Positions 1-8,768 of a stretch of 64,000 nucleotides of DNA are shown one piece after another. The stretch is from contig JAFEDS010000020.1 in NCBI GenBank assembly GCA_018241505.1, forward strand, positions 1 through 64,000, read 5' to 3'. The DNA is from Pseudomonadota bacterium. GTDB taxonomy: Bacteria; Pseudomonadota; Gammaproteobacteria; Steroidobacterales; Steroidobacteraceae. The stretch's first letter is position 1, and each line of letters opens with the position of its first letter. The notes below the pieces were generated by a model. That model ran no database searches. It saw only the letters and a list, made by a program, of their open reading frames with translations, and had not been told where the DNA came from. The position numbers and the translations under genes were made by a program.

Positions 1-250
1 CAACTTACCCCCGCCGGTGACACCACACTCGTGTTCTTGAGCGCCTCGCATCCCGCGCGGGCTCTTCGGCCGGCAATGGCGCCGCGTTGTTTACAATCTG
101 AATCCGCCAACACCCTTGAACGTATCCCGCTGCGGGTACGTCGGGCACAACGCTTCCACTACTTGCATCAAGTCATCGAGCTGCGAGAACGGGTCGCCAG
201 CTTCATTGGGAGCTGTTTTGACACCTCCCTCGGACGCTAATGGGTGTTTG
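1..250. other. no gene seen (window edge)
   Basis: The short reading frames here have no family resemblance and no convincing ribosome binding site. The segment lies downstream of the decayed nucleotidyltransferase on the minus strand. I see no repeat, tRNA or clear hairpin in it. Confidence 0.4.
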
Positions 251-623
251 TCAATTGTGCTCATTCAGCATTTCCTCAAACATGCCTTCGCGATCAAACA
301 TCCGGAGAAAAGTTCGAGTTTCATCCAGGTCCAGAGAATCGCGGTTTGCGCGGAACAGGGCGCGAATATCCTCCAGATCCTGACTCCGCCGCGGATTGTT
401 TACCCATCCCTGTAGCTTGAATGCAATCAGCGCTTCAGCACTAACAACATGCAGCGTTCCAAAAGGCGTCTTCAATTCACGCGCTGATTGACCGCGCGAC
501 AGGACGGTGCGCGTAGAGGAAGTCGAGCCGCTGATCGCCGCGCAAATAGTTGGCTGCGTCGGCGCTGCGGTGGAGGCACTCATACCCGATGGCTTTGAGT
601 TCGGCGTGGACGTTTTCCGCCAT
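251..623 (-). pseudogene. frameshifted remnant of an AbiEii/DUF6036-type nucleotidyltransferase
   Basis: Two minus-strand frames join to give one protein-like sequence. From the ATG at 621-623 one reads MAENVHAELKAIGYECLHRS, then a stretch ending RLDFLYAHRPVARSISA and a stop. The neighbouring frame continues with ELKTPFGTLHVVSAEALIAF and a helical tail ending at 251. In intact relatives, a 'D-FLYAHRPIAR' strand followed by 'T-FG-L-V-S-E-LI-FK-Q' and 'R--DLEDI-ALL' is continuous. I therefore infer a single-base indel near 480-500. The N-terminal GS-X-DxD part of the nucleotidyltransferase fold is absent, so the copy is both truncated and frameshifted and is probably inactive. The family includes AbiEii-like toxins and uncharacterised nucleotidyltransferases. 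The exact family is from recognition, not from a search. Confidence 0.6.
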
Positions 624-922
624 CAATAAACTGTATCTAACCTATTGAATTCCAAGAAGAACTTGGTGCCCGGGAGGCGACTTTGAATTGGAACCATTTG
701 ATTATTAAGGATATTCGACTTTGTTAACCTTCCAAGCTACTCGCGGCTGACCTTCGGCGCACCACTGTACACATCGACAAAAACCGCAATTCTGAGTCTG
801 CCGGCTCTTTTTCAGACGTCACGGCTCGTTCTCAGATCATTGAGCCTTTGACGGCTAAATATCTGATAAGCTGGCTCAAAGCGGCCATTTTTCGGATGAT
901 CCGGCCAAATCACTGAAGTCAC
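624..922. other. intergenic region upstream of the Fic gene
   Basis: This is about 300 bases of lower GC than the surroundings with no credible ORF. It must hold the promoter of the Fic gene at 923, but I see no strong -35/-10 pair. It may also hold lost 5' sequence of the nucleotidyltransferase remnant. Nothing else is recognised. Confidence 0.35.
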
Positions 923-2464
923 ATGCCTATCAAGGATATCGGATACCAGCGGCTGATTAATCAGTGGAAGCTGCCTGCGCTACCCCTAATCCAAGTCGCG
1001 CGCGTAGATACCCGCACAAGGGGCCGTGTGTCCCTGCCCGATGGTACCGGGACACAGCTTCTTTTCGAGCCCAGATATGAGCCGACGGCGGATTTCGAAG
1101 GAGATCTCCAATTTGCCTTGCGGTATGAGGGCGTGAACCTCGAGGTGCTCGAACTGCTGTTTACGCAATCCGGACCGGCCCCCCTCGTCGCTTGGCTTCG
1201 CGCGGAGCCCGAGTCGAGCTATGCCCGACGTGCAGGATTCCTCTACGAGTGGATTACAGGAAAAGAAATCGACCTACCAGGGCTGGGCACTCGCACTGCC
1301 TACGTCAACGCGCTCGATGAGTCTCTACAGTTCGGCATCGGAGACGATGGTGCACAGAACCGGAAATTTCGGGTTCGTGACAACCTGCCCGGTACGCGCG
1401 AGTTCTGCCCGCTGATCCGCAAGACCGCTGCAATCCTGGAGATGACGCAGAAGGATCTCCTTACCCAGGCGCGCGAGATGCTCGCCCGCTACGACCCTGG
1501 ACTGCTGCGCCGCGCGGCACAGTATCTGATGCTAAAGGAAACGCGGTCTTCATATGAAGTGGAGAGGGAGAAGCCGAGTCAGAACCGGATTCAACGCTTT
1601 GTGGATCTGCTGCGTACGGCGCAAACAGGACATCCACTCTCCGAGGAGCGGTTCGTCGCGCTTCAAAATGCAGTGCTCGAGCCGCGAGGGCACGAGTTTG
1701 CTTATCGCCACATTCAGAACTGGGTAGGCGCCAGCTATCACCGTAGCAGGGAAGTTGTGGACTTCGTTCCTCCGCGCCCCGGCGATGTGGGGCCATTGAT
1801 GAACGGGTTGTGTGCCTACAGCGAGCGAGGTCGCGCTGCGTCGAAGCGGGGCAACGCCGTGGATCCGGTGATCCATTCAGGCGCTGTAGCGTTCGGATTC
1901 GTATTCGTCCATCCGTTCATCGACGGCAATGGCCGGCTACACCGCTATCTCATCCATGAAGAACTATCTGTTCTGGGATTTACCCCTAAGGGCATAGCAT
2001 TGCCGGTATCTGCCTTTATCCTGACGCATTTGGACCAGTACATCGAGGCGCTCGAGCAGTTCTCCAGACCGCGGCTGCTGCGCACCGAATTCGAGCCGCA
2101 ACTACCCAACATCGCGGCGAAGGGCAACGATCCCCTGTACTTTCGGTTCTTTGACGCTACCTTGCAGGCACAGTTCCTTTACAAGGCCCTCGAGCGTACG
2201 GTAATGCACGACCTGCGGGAGGAGATCGACTATCTCATTGGAGTTGATCGCGCTCGAGAACGATTACGCAATGAGATGGACTGGCCAGGTCAGTCGCTCG
2301 ACCTCTTCATCAACATCGTTCGCCAGGGCGGCGGCCAACTGTCGCAAACAAAGCGCAAAAGCCAGTTTTCCCTACTGACAGACGCTGAGATTGAACGGTT
2401 TGTTGCTATCGTGAACGAGGCGTTTGAACCGGAGTTCGACTCGTATGACGCGCCGTCGCCCTAG
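923..2464 (+). CDS. Fic-domain protein (putative AMP-transferase)
   Basis: Fic enzymes transfer AMP, or occasionally another nucleotide moiety, from a nucleotide to a hydroxyl side chain of target proteins. The catalytic motif HPFIDGNGRLHR is complete, starting at about residue 330, with the histidine and the phosphate-binding GNGR. Upstream, around residues 208-216, is SSYEVERE. It sits where class II Fic proteins carry the inhibitory S/T-x3-E-G/N helix, but has R in place of G or N. The 513-residue length with a long N-terminal region and a C-terminal helical extension matches stand-alone bacterial Fic proteins. The gene converges on the PIN-like gene at 2480, with only 15 bases between stop codons. 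There is no small antitoxin gene next to it, so inhibition may be internal. The target is unknown. Confidence 0.85.
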   Translation: MPIKDIGYQRLINQWKLPALPLIQVARVDTRTRGRVSLPDGTGTQLLFEPRYEPTADFEGDLQFALRYEGVNLEVLELLFTQSGPAPLVAWLRAEPESSYARRAGFLYEWITGKEIDLPGLGTRTAYVNALDESLQFGIGDDGAQNRKFRVRDNLPGTREFCPLIRKTAAILEMTQKDLLTQAREMLARYDPGLLRRAAQYLMLKETRSSYEVEREKPSQNRIQRFVDLLRTAQTGHPLSEERFVALQNAVLEPRGHEFAYRHIQNWVGASYHRSREVVDFVPPRPGDVGPLMNGLCAYSERGRAASKRGNAVDPVIHSGAVAFGFVFVHPFIDGNGRLHRYLIHEELSVLGFTPKGIALPVSAFILTHLDQYIEALEQFSRPRLLRTEFEPQLPNIAAKGNDPLYFRFFDATLQAQFLYKALERTVMHDLREEIDYLIGVDRARERLRNEMDWPGQSLDLFINIVRQGGGQLSQTKRKSQFSLLTDAEIERFVAIVNEAFEPEFDSYDAPSP

Positions 2465-2479
2465 CGTTGTCGCGCATGC

Positions 2480-3568
2480 TCAGCCGAATCGGTGAGCGGC
2501 CGTCATCTCCACGATGCCCTCTGCGCGTCGGACTCGTTCGACTATTTCTGGGGCGTTGAACTCTCGACTCAGTGCTCGGGCTGCACGCTGACGATTCAGC
2601 CCGTACAGGAGTTCTGCTGTGGACTGCCAGTAGCCAGTATCGTGATCGGATGGCACGTGTGTGATCGATGCAAGCGATCCTGACAGCGGCCCGAGCGGGA
2701 CGTAGCTGAAATGCTCGCAGTAACTGGCGAGCTTGCCATCGTAGGTTGCGATCCAAGTGTCTTGTGCGATTCCGTCTAATCCCTTGGCATCACTGTAAAC
2801 CGCGGCCGCGATGAGGAGGAGGTCGCGTGCTCCATTCAAGGCCGTATGTTTCAGCTCCTCGATAGATCGAGGGGTACGCTTTTGGAACTTGGCAAAGTTG
2901 TCGATCATCGCTTGGCGACGGTCACGGTAGGAGATGTCCCGGTCAATTGGCGGGCTGAGGCACCAACGGGCAACTTCGATTTCTCGGGCGGACAACATGT
3001 CGATTTCTGCAAGCACCAATTGAATGAACCGCTCGAAGCGGGCTCCCGTGCCCTGTCCGGACTTGTCGCCGATGACTGCCTGAAGCAGCAGAAGTAACGC
3101 ATACGGAAGGGCGAAAACATACTGAGCATGGCGTGTAAGCTCCCAGTACGTGCTGTGATACTGAGGAGTCCATAGATTGGGTGGAAGCGCAGACGGATGG
3201 TTGCGATATTGTGGTGTGTAGTGACTGATGAACCATTCAAAGACGGAGTGGAATCTCGCGGTCATTGCCGGCGCGAGTTCATCAAACGCGAAACCCGGCG
3301 AAAGTAACAGGGTATCGTAGTCTGGCTGATTGAGAACGCGGATCAATTGGTCGAGTCCATGCTCCCGGAGGGCTTCCCGGCGAGCGCCGGCGCGGGCGAA
3401 ATCGTACATCCTTCGCAATATGTTGGTATCGAAGAGAAGTACGGTTTCGCGCTGTGCGACTGCATTTTCCAGCAGTCTGGCGCGGCTCAACGCCGGCATT
3501 TTGTCGGAGTAGACTGGCTTTATAACATGCAGAGATGGAGGAGATGTGCCGGGAGTCCAGACTCTCAT
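2480..3568 (-). CDS. PIN-like domain hypothetical protein
   Basis: A protein of up to 362 residues with an N-terminal strand TVLLFDTNILRRMYDF, typical of the first acidic motif of PIN ribonucleases. A C-terminal segment, WIATYDGKLASYC, resembles the last PIN strand with its aspartate. The middle, about 200 residues, is helical and unlike small VapC toxins. The start is uncertain. The ATG at 3568 gives the longest form. An internal ATG at 3497-3499 lies just before the domain and has a TTATAA-like -10 upstream. Neither has a good Shine-Dalgarno. No antitoxin gene adjoins it. The Fic gene and nucleotidyltransferase remnant nearby suggest a toxin or defence patch. Nuclease activity is inferred from motif only. 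Confidence 0.55.
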   Translation of the reverse strand: MRVWTPGTSPPSLHVIKPVYSDKMPALSRARLLENAVAQRETVLLFDTNILRRMYDFARAGARREALREHGLDQLIRVLNQPDYDTLLLSPGFAFDELAPAMTARFHSVFEWFISHYTPQYRNHPSALPPNLWTPQYHSTYWELTRHAQYVFALPYALLLLLQAVIGDKSGQGTGARFERFIQLVLAEIDMLSAREIEVARWCLSPPIDRDISYRDRRQAMIDNFAKFQKRTPRSIEELKHTALNGARDLLLIAAAVYSDAKGLDGIAQDTWIATYDGKLASYCEHFSYVPLGPLSGSLASITHVPSDHDTGYWQSTAELLYGLNRQRAARALSREFNAPEIVERVRRAEGIVEMTAAHRFG

Positions 3569-3763
3569 GAGGCATCCAGTATCTCGGAAGAGATGCGAGC
3601 ACCATTGGTCGCTCCTTTCAAGGTGGGCCGCTGGCGCCTTGATGTCGGCCCTGATCGTATTGCGAGAATACGGTTTGAACAGGAGAACGAGTTTCTCGTT
3701 TCCTTGCTATCAGAAGCTAGCAGCTAGCAACCATCACAACTCACGAATTACGATTCAGGACAC

Positions 3764-4338
3764 TCACAGCGCCTGTGCGATTCGATTGCCGAAGCCTGTC
3801 GGCACCGCGGTAAATGTGATTTCCTGTCCGGCCGTTGGGCCGTTGCCGCGAGGGCATGGAGCGCCGAGTCGGAAAGCGGCGTACCGCCGCCGCTCGTGAC
3901 CTTCGCCACAAGATCGCATTCCGTAACATTGCCGCCGAGGATCTTCGAGGTCAACGGCGCGGCGGCACGCTGCTCGGGCAACGTGATGCGCGCGCTAACC
4001 GCACTCGAATTCGCGCTGGTTTGCGTGACCTGCTGGCCGACTATCGGCGCGAGATCCGTGTCGAACACGAGCAAGAACTGCTCGACGTTTCGCCCCGTGG
4101 CGTCGGGGTTGACCAACGTGAAGCCGGCGTCGGACTGCGGGGTACAAGCGGGATCATTTTTTCCCGGCGTCCGAAGCGATACCGGTGCTGCCACCACTTC
4201 GACCCTCGAAGGCGTCACCTGCAAGCAGAGACCCAAACCATCATAGAGTGCATAGAGCCGCCGCCGAGGCCGAGCGGCGCGGATGATTGAAGGGTTGAGT
4301 CCCCTGAGCCTCTCTTGAAATCCGAGATAAAGGCCCAA
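3764..4338 (-). pseudogene. frameshifted fragment of an unrecognised gene
   Basis: A minus-strand frame from 4338 gives protein-like sequence, for example FLLVFDTDLAPIVGQQVT and ARITLPEQRAAAPLTSKILG. After about 3850 it loses character. Removing the frame error by adding one G near 3847 continues it in another frame as GNGPTAGQEITFTAVPTGFG and ends at a TGA at 3764-3766. This repaired reading is coherent, so the gene appears to have a single-base deletion. The N-terminal part is missing or not recognisable. I do not know the family; the strand-rich sequence with 'GFTLVNPD' would fit an exported or surface protein. It lies between the PIN-like gene and tRNA-Leu. Confidence 0.45.
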
Positions 4339-4594
4339 CGTTGAGGGCAGCAGAGTGCGACAATGCTCTGCAGCGCGCTCACACTAACAACTGAAAACGC
4401 GCGGCGAGCGTTACCCACACGGCGCATCCCAAAGCGCCGGACACGGATCCAACGCCTCGCTCACGATTTACTATTCAACCCAAGGACTTACGCGCGCTCC
4501 GCGCGCCAATCCTCTATAGTGCGGCCCATTACTGCGGTCGCGCAAACTACCTCAAAGATATTATAAGTGATTGATTTACAACCAAAATTTTGGC

Positions 4595-4679
<85 letters not shown>

Positions 4680-4727
4680 AGGGAGGGCGAGGCGGCGCAA
4701 TCTACGCACGGGGTACGGAGCTGTCAA

Positions 4728-6917
4728 TTGAAAGCGCGCAGAAGTAAGTACGGCGCCGGAAAAAGAGGCGATAAGAACACCCTGGCCAGGCCCCGCAAAG
4801 GCGAGGCGAAGGGCGGCAAGGCCGCATTCGCAGGTCCGAAGATTTCGCGTGGCCCTGGCGTCCGAGCGTCCGGCAGGGGAAAAGACAGGACAGAGCAGGC
4901 GCCGCACGGTGGGAGTGTTCCGGGACGCAAAGGAGGCGGCGGCGCATTCGAGCGTGCGGGGAAGGGACTGCTGCTGAAAGGCCGCGAGAAAGCCCATGTC
5001 GGCAGTGTCGTTGAAGGCGTAGTGAGCGCAAACCGCGCCGGCTACGGTTTCCTTCGCGTCGAAGGGATGAAGGACAGCGTATTCATCCCACCCAAAGAGA
5101 TGAACGGCGTCATGCACGGCGACCGCCTCAAAGTGAAGCTGGCTCAGGACTCCAGTGATCGATGGTTGGGCACGGTCGAAGGAATCGTCTCGCGAGGCGT
5201 AAAAGAATTCCTCGGGACTGTGGACGTTCAAGGTCGTAGCGCGTGGGTCAACGCGGCCGACCGACGGCTGCAGCTCCACTGTGCGGTTTCACACGGCGAC
5301 CTCAACGGCGCGAAGAGCCGCGATTGGGTGATCGCGCGGATCACGAAGCACGCGAACTCAATTGCGCCTGCGCAAGCAACCGTCGTCAAGCGCCTCGACC
5401 CGGACCGTCCTGTCGAGCTCGCCACCGAGTCAGCCATCGCGCGTTTCGACTTGCCGCATCAGTTCTCGTCGGCGGCGCTAAGAGAGGCGCAGAGCTGGGG
5501 TGATCAGGTGGATCCGGCCGAGTCGGACCGGCGCGAGGATCTCCGTTCGATCCCTCTGGTAACGATTGACGGTGAGACCGCGCGCGATTTCGATGACGCT
5601 GTCTATGCCGAGCCTCACGAAGATGGCTTCCGTTTGATCGTAGCGATCGCGGATGTCAGCCACTACGTTCGGCCCGACAGCGCCCTCGACAACGAAGCGA
5701 GAGAGCGTGGGACTTCGGTGTATTTCCCGACACGGGTTATCCCGATGCTTCCGCACGCGCTGTCAGACAACCTGTGCTCATTGGCGCCGCACGTTGATCG
5801 CCTCTGCTTTGCAGCGGACATGCTGATCACGAAGAATGGTGCGCTGAAGGCGTCACGTTTCTACCCGGCGGTGATGCGATCGGCCGCCCGATTAACATAC
5901 AGACAGGCGTTTGAAGCGTTGTTTGAGGGCCGGCCTGCGGCGCGAGAGGAATTGGGGCCGCTCGTCCCGAAACTGCTGCCGCTGGTGGACGTCTATCGCG
6001 CGCTGCTCAAGGCACGTGGCCGACGGGGCGCTTTGGATTTCGACGCAGCGGAAGCTGAGTTCGTTATCGACTCGAGCGAGCGTGTCAAAGCAATCGAAAT
6101 GCGCTCGCGCAATGATGCGCATCGCTTGATTGAAGAGTGCATGATCATGGCGAATGTCGCGACGGCGCTGGAGCTATCAAGGAAGCGTACGCCGACGCTC
6201 TATCGCGTCCACGGTAAGCCTGAGGAAATCAAGTTGGAGCGGCTGCAGACGACCCTGCACGCTCTCGGAGTCGACGTGCAGATTCCGGAGACGGTAACGA
6301 CCCGCGATCTTCAGGCAATCACAAAAAGGCTCGGTAGCTCAGAGGCGCGACCATTCATTGAATCGCTAGTTGTCCGTGCGATGCCTCAGGCATTGTATCA
6401 AGCGACAAACATCGGACACTTTGGATTAGCACTTACTCACTACGCGCATTTCACTTCGCCGATTCGGCGCTACCCGGACTTGGTTGTTCACCGCACGCTT
6501 AAAGCCCTGATAGGGGCGGCGGGCGGATCAGGCGTCCAATACGGGACTGATGAATTGGAAGTTCTCGGTGAGGGCAATTCGAAGCTGGAGAAGCGGGCCG
6601 ACGAAGCGGACCGATATGTCGCGACGTTCCTCAAGTGCACGTACCTACGCGAGCGGATTGGTCAAACCTTCCATGGCATCATCACGACGGTCGTGGAGTT
6701 TGGATGCTTCGTCCAGATACTGGACGTCGGCGTGGACGGCTTGCTGCATCTGGATAACCTTCGAGATGATGAGTACGAAATGGAGGAGGATGGGCACGCG
6801 TGGGCCGGTCAACGCACCGGGCGACGGCTTCGCACAGGCGCGCACATTCGTGTAATCGTGACGTCAGTGAATCCAATCGAAGGACTGATTGACCTGGACC
6901 TGGTTGAAGACGCTTGA
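4728..6917 (+). CDS. rnr: ribonuclease R
   Basis: A 3'-5' processive exoribonuclease that degrades structured RNA and takes part in rRNA and tmRNA quality control. The protein is 729 residues. A Lys/Arg/Gly-rich N-terminal tail of about 85 residues precedes the cold-shock domains. The RNB catalytic domain carries TIDGETARDFDDAV near residues 278-292, with the metal-binding aspartates. A C-terminal S1 domain starts near GQTFHGIITTVVEFGCFVQI. The start is a TTG preceded by GGAG at suitable spacing. Compared with E. coli RNase R (about 810 residues), the N-terminal helix-turn-helix domain and the long basic C-terminal tail are missing; the basic region is instead at the N terminus. It overlaps rlmB by 4 bases (TTGA), so the two are co-transcribed. 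Confidence 0.93.
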   Translation: MKARRSKYGAGKRGDKNTLARPRKGEAKGGKAAFAGPKISRGPGVRASGRGKDRTEQAPHGGSVPGRKGGGGAFERAGKGLLLKGREKAHVGSVVEGVVSANRAGYGFLRVEGMKDSVFIPPKEMNGVMHGDRLKVKLAQDSSDRWLGTVEGIVSRGVKEFLGTVDVQGRSAWVNAADRRLQLHCAVSHGDLNGAKSRDWVIARITKHANSIAPAQATVVKRLDPDRPVELATESAIARFDLPHQFSSAALREAQSWGDQVDPAESDRREDLRSIPLVTIDGETARDFDDAVYAEPHEDGFRLIVAIADVSHYVRPDSALDNEARERGTSVYFPTRVIPMLPHALSDNLCSLAPHVDRLCFAADMLITKNGALKASRFYPAVMRSAARLTYRQAFEALFEGRPAAREELGPLVPKLLPLVDVYRALLKARGRRGALDFDAAEAEFVIDSSERVKAIEMRSRNDAHRLIEECMIMANVATALELSRKRTPTLYRVHGKPEEIKLERLQTTLHALGVDVQIPETVTTRDLQAITKRLGSSEARPFIESLVVRAMPQALYQATNIGHFGLALTHYAHFTSPIRRYPDLVVHRTLKALIGAAGGSGVQYGTDELEVLGEGNSKLEKRADEADRYVATFLKCTYLRERIGQTFHGIITTVVEFGCFVQILDVGVDGLLHLDNLRDDEYEMEEDGHAWAGQRTGRRLRTGAHIRVIVTSVNPIEGLIDLDLVEDA

Positions 6918-7699
6918 AGAACTCCGGCTCCAAACCCAACGCGAGCGCGAAAGCAGAGACGATCTACGGCCTGCACCCGGTCAGGGTGCTGTTGGAGCGA
7001 CATCCCGAGCGCGTTGTCGTGGTCAGACTGACAGAGCGACGAGACGATCCGCGGGCTAAAGAGATCGAGGACCTTGCGCGGAAAAAGGGACGACCCGTTC
7101 AGCGGGTAGATGCAAACGCGTTGAAGCAATCTCTGGGCGACGTCGCGCACCAAGGTGTAATTGCAGAAATTTCGCCGCTGCCTCCATGGTCAGAGGACGA
7201 CCTGCTCGAAGCTCTGCAGACGGTAAAAGATCCGTTGCTGCTGGCGTTGGACGGCGTGCAGGATCCACACAACCTCGGTGCGTGCTTGCGGACAGCAGAT
7301 GCCTGTGGTGCGTTGGCGGTCATCGTGCCACGCGATCGCGCCGCGCAGGTGAACGCAACGGTCAGGAAGGTTGCCGTTGGCGCTGCGGAAACGACGCCTG
7401 TGGTTGCTGTGACCAATCTGGTTCGGACCCTAAAGTTGCTGAAAGAGGCGGGTCTTTGGATCGTCGGGGCCGATGCTGAAGGAGCGAAGCCAGCCCATGA
7501 GGCGGATCTGAAGGGTGGCACCGTGCTGGTCATGGGGGCCGAAGGGGCAGGGCTTCGGCACCTGACCAAGCAGACGTGTGACTGGATGGTCCGGCTCCCC
7601 CAGCTCGGTACCGTGGAGAGCCTGAACGTCTCGGTGGCCGCCGGAATGCTCCTTTATGAGGCGGTGAGGCAACGGATGGGCCCGGCCCCGGGCAAGTAG
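6914..7699 (+). CDS. rlmB: 23S rRNA Gm2251 2'-O-methyltransferase
   Basis: A SPOUT-class (SpoU/TrmH) enzyme that methylates the ribose of G2251 in the 23S rRNA P-loop using SAM. The 261 residues show an N-terminal substrate-binding region (IYGLHPVRVLLE), then the knotted SPOUT domain. Its three motifs are visible: DPHNLGACLRTAD, VMGAEGAGL and VESLNVSVAAGMLLYEA. The TTG start overlaps the rnr stop in TTGA, giving translational coupling. The rnr-rlmB pair is a conserved gammaproteobacterial arrangement. Confidence 0.95.
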   Translation: MKNSGSKPNASAKAETIYGLHPVRVLLERHPERVVVVRLTERRDDPRAKEIEDLARKKGRPVQRVDANALKQSLGDVAHQGVIAEISPLPPWSEDDLLEALQTVKDPLLLALDGVQDPHNLGACLRTADACGALAVIVPRDRAAQVNATVRKVAVGAAETTPVVAVTNLVRTLKLLKEAGLWIVGADAEGAKPAHEADLKGGTVLVMGAEGAGLRHLTKQTCDWMVRLPQLGTVESLNVSVAAGMLLYEAVRQRMGPAPGK

Positions 7700-7746
7700 G
7701 CAAACGCGCTGGCGCGCCCCGTGTCCGGGGGACCACCGGGCCGCGT

Positions 7747-7780
7747 CCCTTAGCGAAACGGTTCCGCTAAGGGAACCGTT
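7747..7780 (+). promoter_or_regulatory. two mutually exclusive 9-bp hairpins
   Basis: Positions 7747-7755 pair perfectly with 7765-7773 (CCCTTAGCG/CGCTAAGGG). Positions 7757-7765 pair perfectly with 7772-7780 (AACGGTTCC/GGAACCGTT). The two stems share bases, so only one can form at a time. No U-tract follows, so it is not a standard intrinsic terminator. It lies between rlmB and the rpsF leader. It could be a processing site, an attenuator-like switch or part of a terminator for rnr-rlmB. Confidence 0.5.
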
Positions 7781-7798
7781 CGTGTACCATTCGCGCCC

Positions 7799-7860
7799 CC
7801 TCTGCCCCCGGCCTCGAAGCCGGCGACCCAGAGGCTCCTTGCCGCACCCCGCAGCGCCTC
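7799..7860 (+). promoter_or_regulatory. structured 5' leader of the rpsF operon (candidate S6:S18 autoregulatory element)
   Basis: A nested hairpin has an outer stem CCTCTG (7799-7804)/CAGAGG (7829-7834). An asymmetric internal loop (CCC opposite CGACC) follows, then an inner stem CCGGC (7808-7812)/GCCGG (7819-7823) closed by CTCGAA. An alternative stem, GAGGC (7831-7835)/GCCTC (7856-7860), competes with the outer stem. Many bacteria regulate rpsF by binding of the S6:S18 complex to a leader that mimics its 16S rRNA site. The location fits, but I cannot confirm the conserved CCG bulge. Confidence 0.4.
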
Positions 7861-7897
7861 GCGACGGGCGGCTAACCCAATCCGTAAGGAGGAACTC

Positions 7898-8350
7898 ATG
7901 AGGCATTACGAGATCGTTTTTCTCGTTCATCCCGATCAGAGCGAGCAGGTGCCCGCCATGATCGAGCGCTATAAAGGCATGATTGCCACCGGCGAAGGCC
8001 GCGTGCATCGCCTTGAGGACTGGGGCCGGCGCCAGCTCACCTATCCCATCGCTAAAGTCCACAAGGCGCACTACGTTCTCATGAACATCGAGTGCGACCA
8101 AAAGACCCTCAACGATCTGACCGGCGCATTCCGCTTCAGCGATGCCGTTCTGCGTCACCTCGTGGTCAACATGGACGAAGCGGTTACCGAACCCTCACCG
8201 ATGGCCAAGGCCGCCGATGAAGAGGGTGATGGCCGCCGTCGCGATCGTCGCGATGATGGTGATGATGGTGATGACCGTCCGACGCGCCGCATTCGCGACG
8301 ATGCGCCGGCATCCGATGACGACGACAGCCCTGCTGGCGACAACCTCTGA
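7898..8350 (+). CDS. rpsF: 30S ribosomal protein S6
   Basis: A small-subunit protein that forms a heterodimer with S18 on the central domain of 16S rRNA. The S6 ferredoxin-like fold is plain: [20 protein letters not shown] at the start, [20 protein letters not shown], and [18 protein letters not shown] strong AAGGAGG lies upstream of the ATG. At 150 residues it is longer than usual. The last 45 or so residues are an Asp/Arg low-complexity tail, encoded partly by GATGGT/GATGAC repeats around 8260-8275. First gene of rpsF-rpsR-rplI. Confidence 0.96.
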   Translation: MRHYEIVFLVHPDQSEQVPAMIERYKGMIATGEGRVHRLEDWGRRQLTYPIAKVHKAHYVLMNIECDQKTLNDLTGAFRFSDAVLRHLVVNMDEAVTEPSPMAKAADEEGDGRRRDRRDDGDDGDDRPTRRIRDDAPASDDDDSPAGDNL

Positions 8351-8416
8351 CGCGCGCAATTGCGCATCGACGTCAGTAACAGCACAGGCGATAACGTCTA
8401 AAACGAGGTTTCAGAC

Positions 8417-8758
8417 ATGGCAATGAGCAGAGATCGGTCCGGCGGCGGCCTAGGCGGCGGCGGAAATAGTGGTGGATTCGGTGGTGGCGGCGGCGGTGGT
8501 GACCGCGGCGGCGACCGTGGTGGTGGCGGCGGCGGCGGCCGTTTCTCACGCCGCAAGAAGTTCTGCCGTTTCACGGCGGAAGGCGTCAAGTACATTGACT
8601 ACAAGGATCTGGCCACGTTGAAGGGCTACGTCACCGAGACGGGCAAGATCGTCCCCAGCCGCATCACGGGCACGAAGTCGTTCTATCAGCGCCAACTCGC
8701 TGTTGCGATCAAGCGCGCACGCTTCCTGGCCCTGCTGCCGTACACCGACCAGCACTGA
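8417..8758 (+). CDS. rpsR: 30S ribosomal protein S18 with Gly-rich N-terminal extension
   Basis: S18 binds 16S rRNA together with S6. The canonical body of about 73 residues begins at [20 protein letters not shown] and runs to the end, with the usual IDYKD and PSRITG segments. Before it is a glycine-rich stretch of about 40 residues, encoded by repeated GGC/GGT codons. GAGG with 8-base spacing precedes the ATG at 8417. There is no alternative start nearer the body, so the extension is probably translated. Total 113 residues against about 75 in E. coli. Confidence 0.95.
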   Translation: MAMSRDRSGGGLGGGGNSGGFGGGGGGGDRGGDRGGGGGGGRFSRRKKFCRFTAEGVKYIDYKDLATLKGYVTETGKIVPSRITGTKSFYQRQLAVAIKRARFLALLPYTDQH

Positions 8759-8768
8759 GGCGCCGCAC

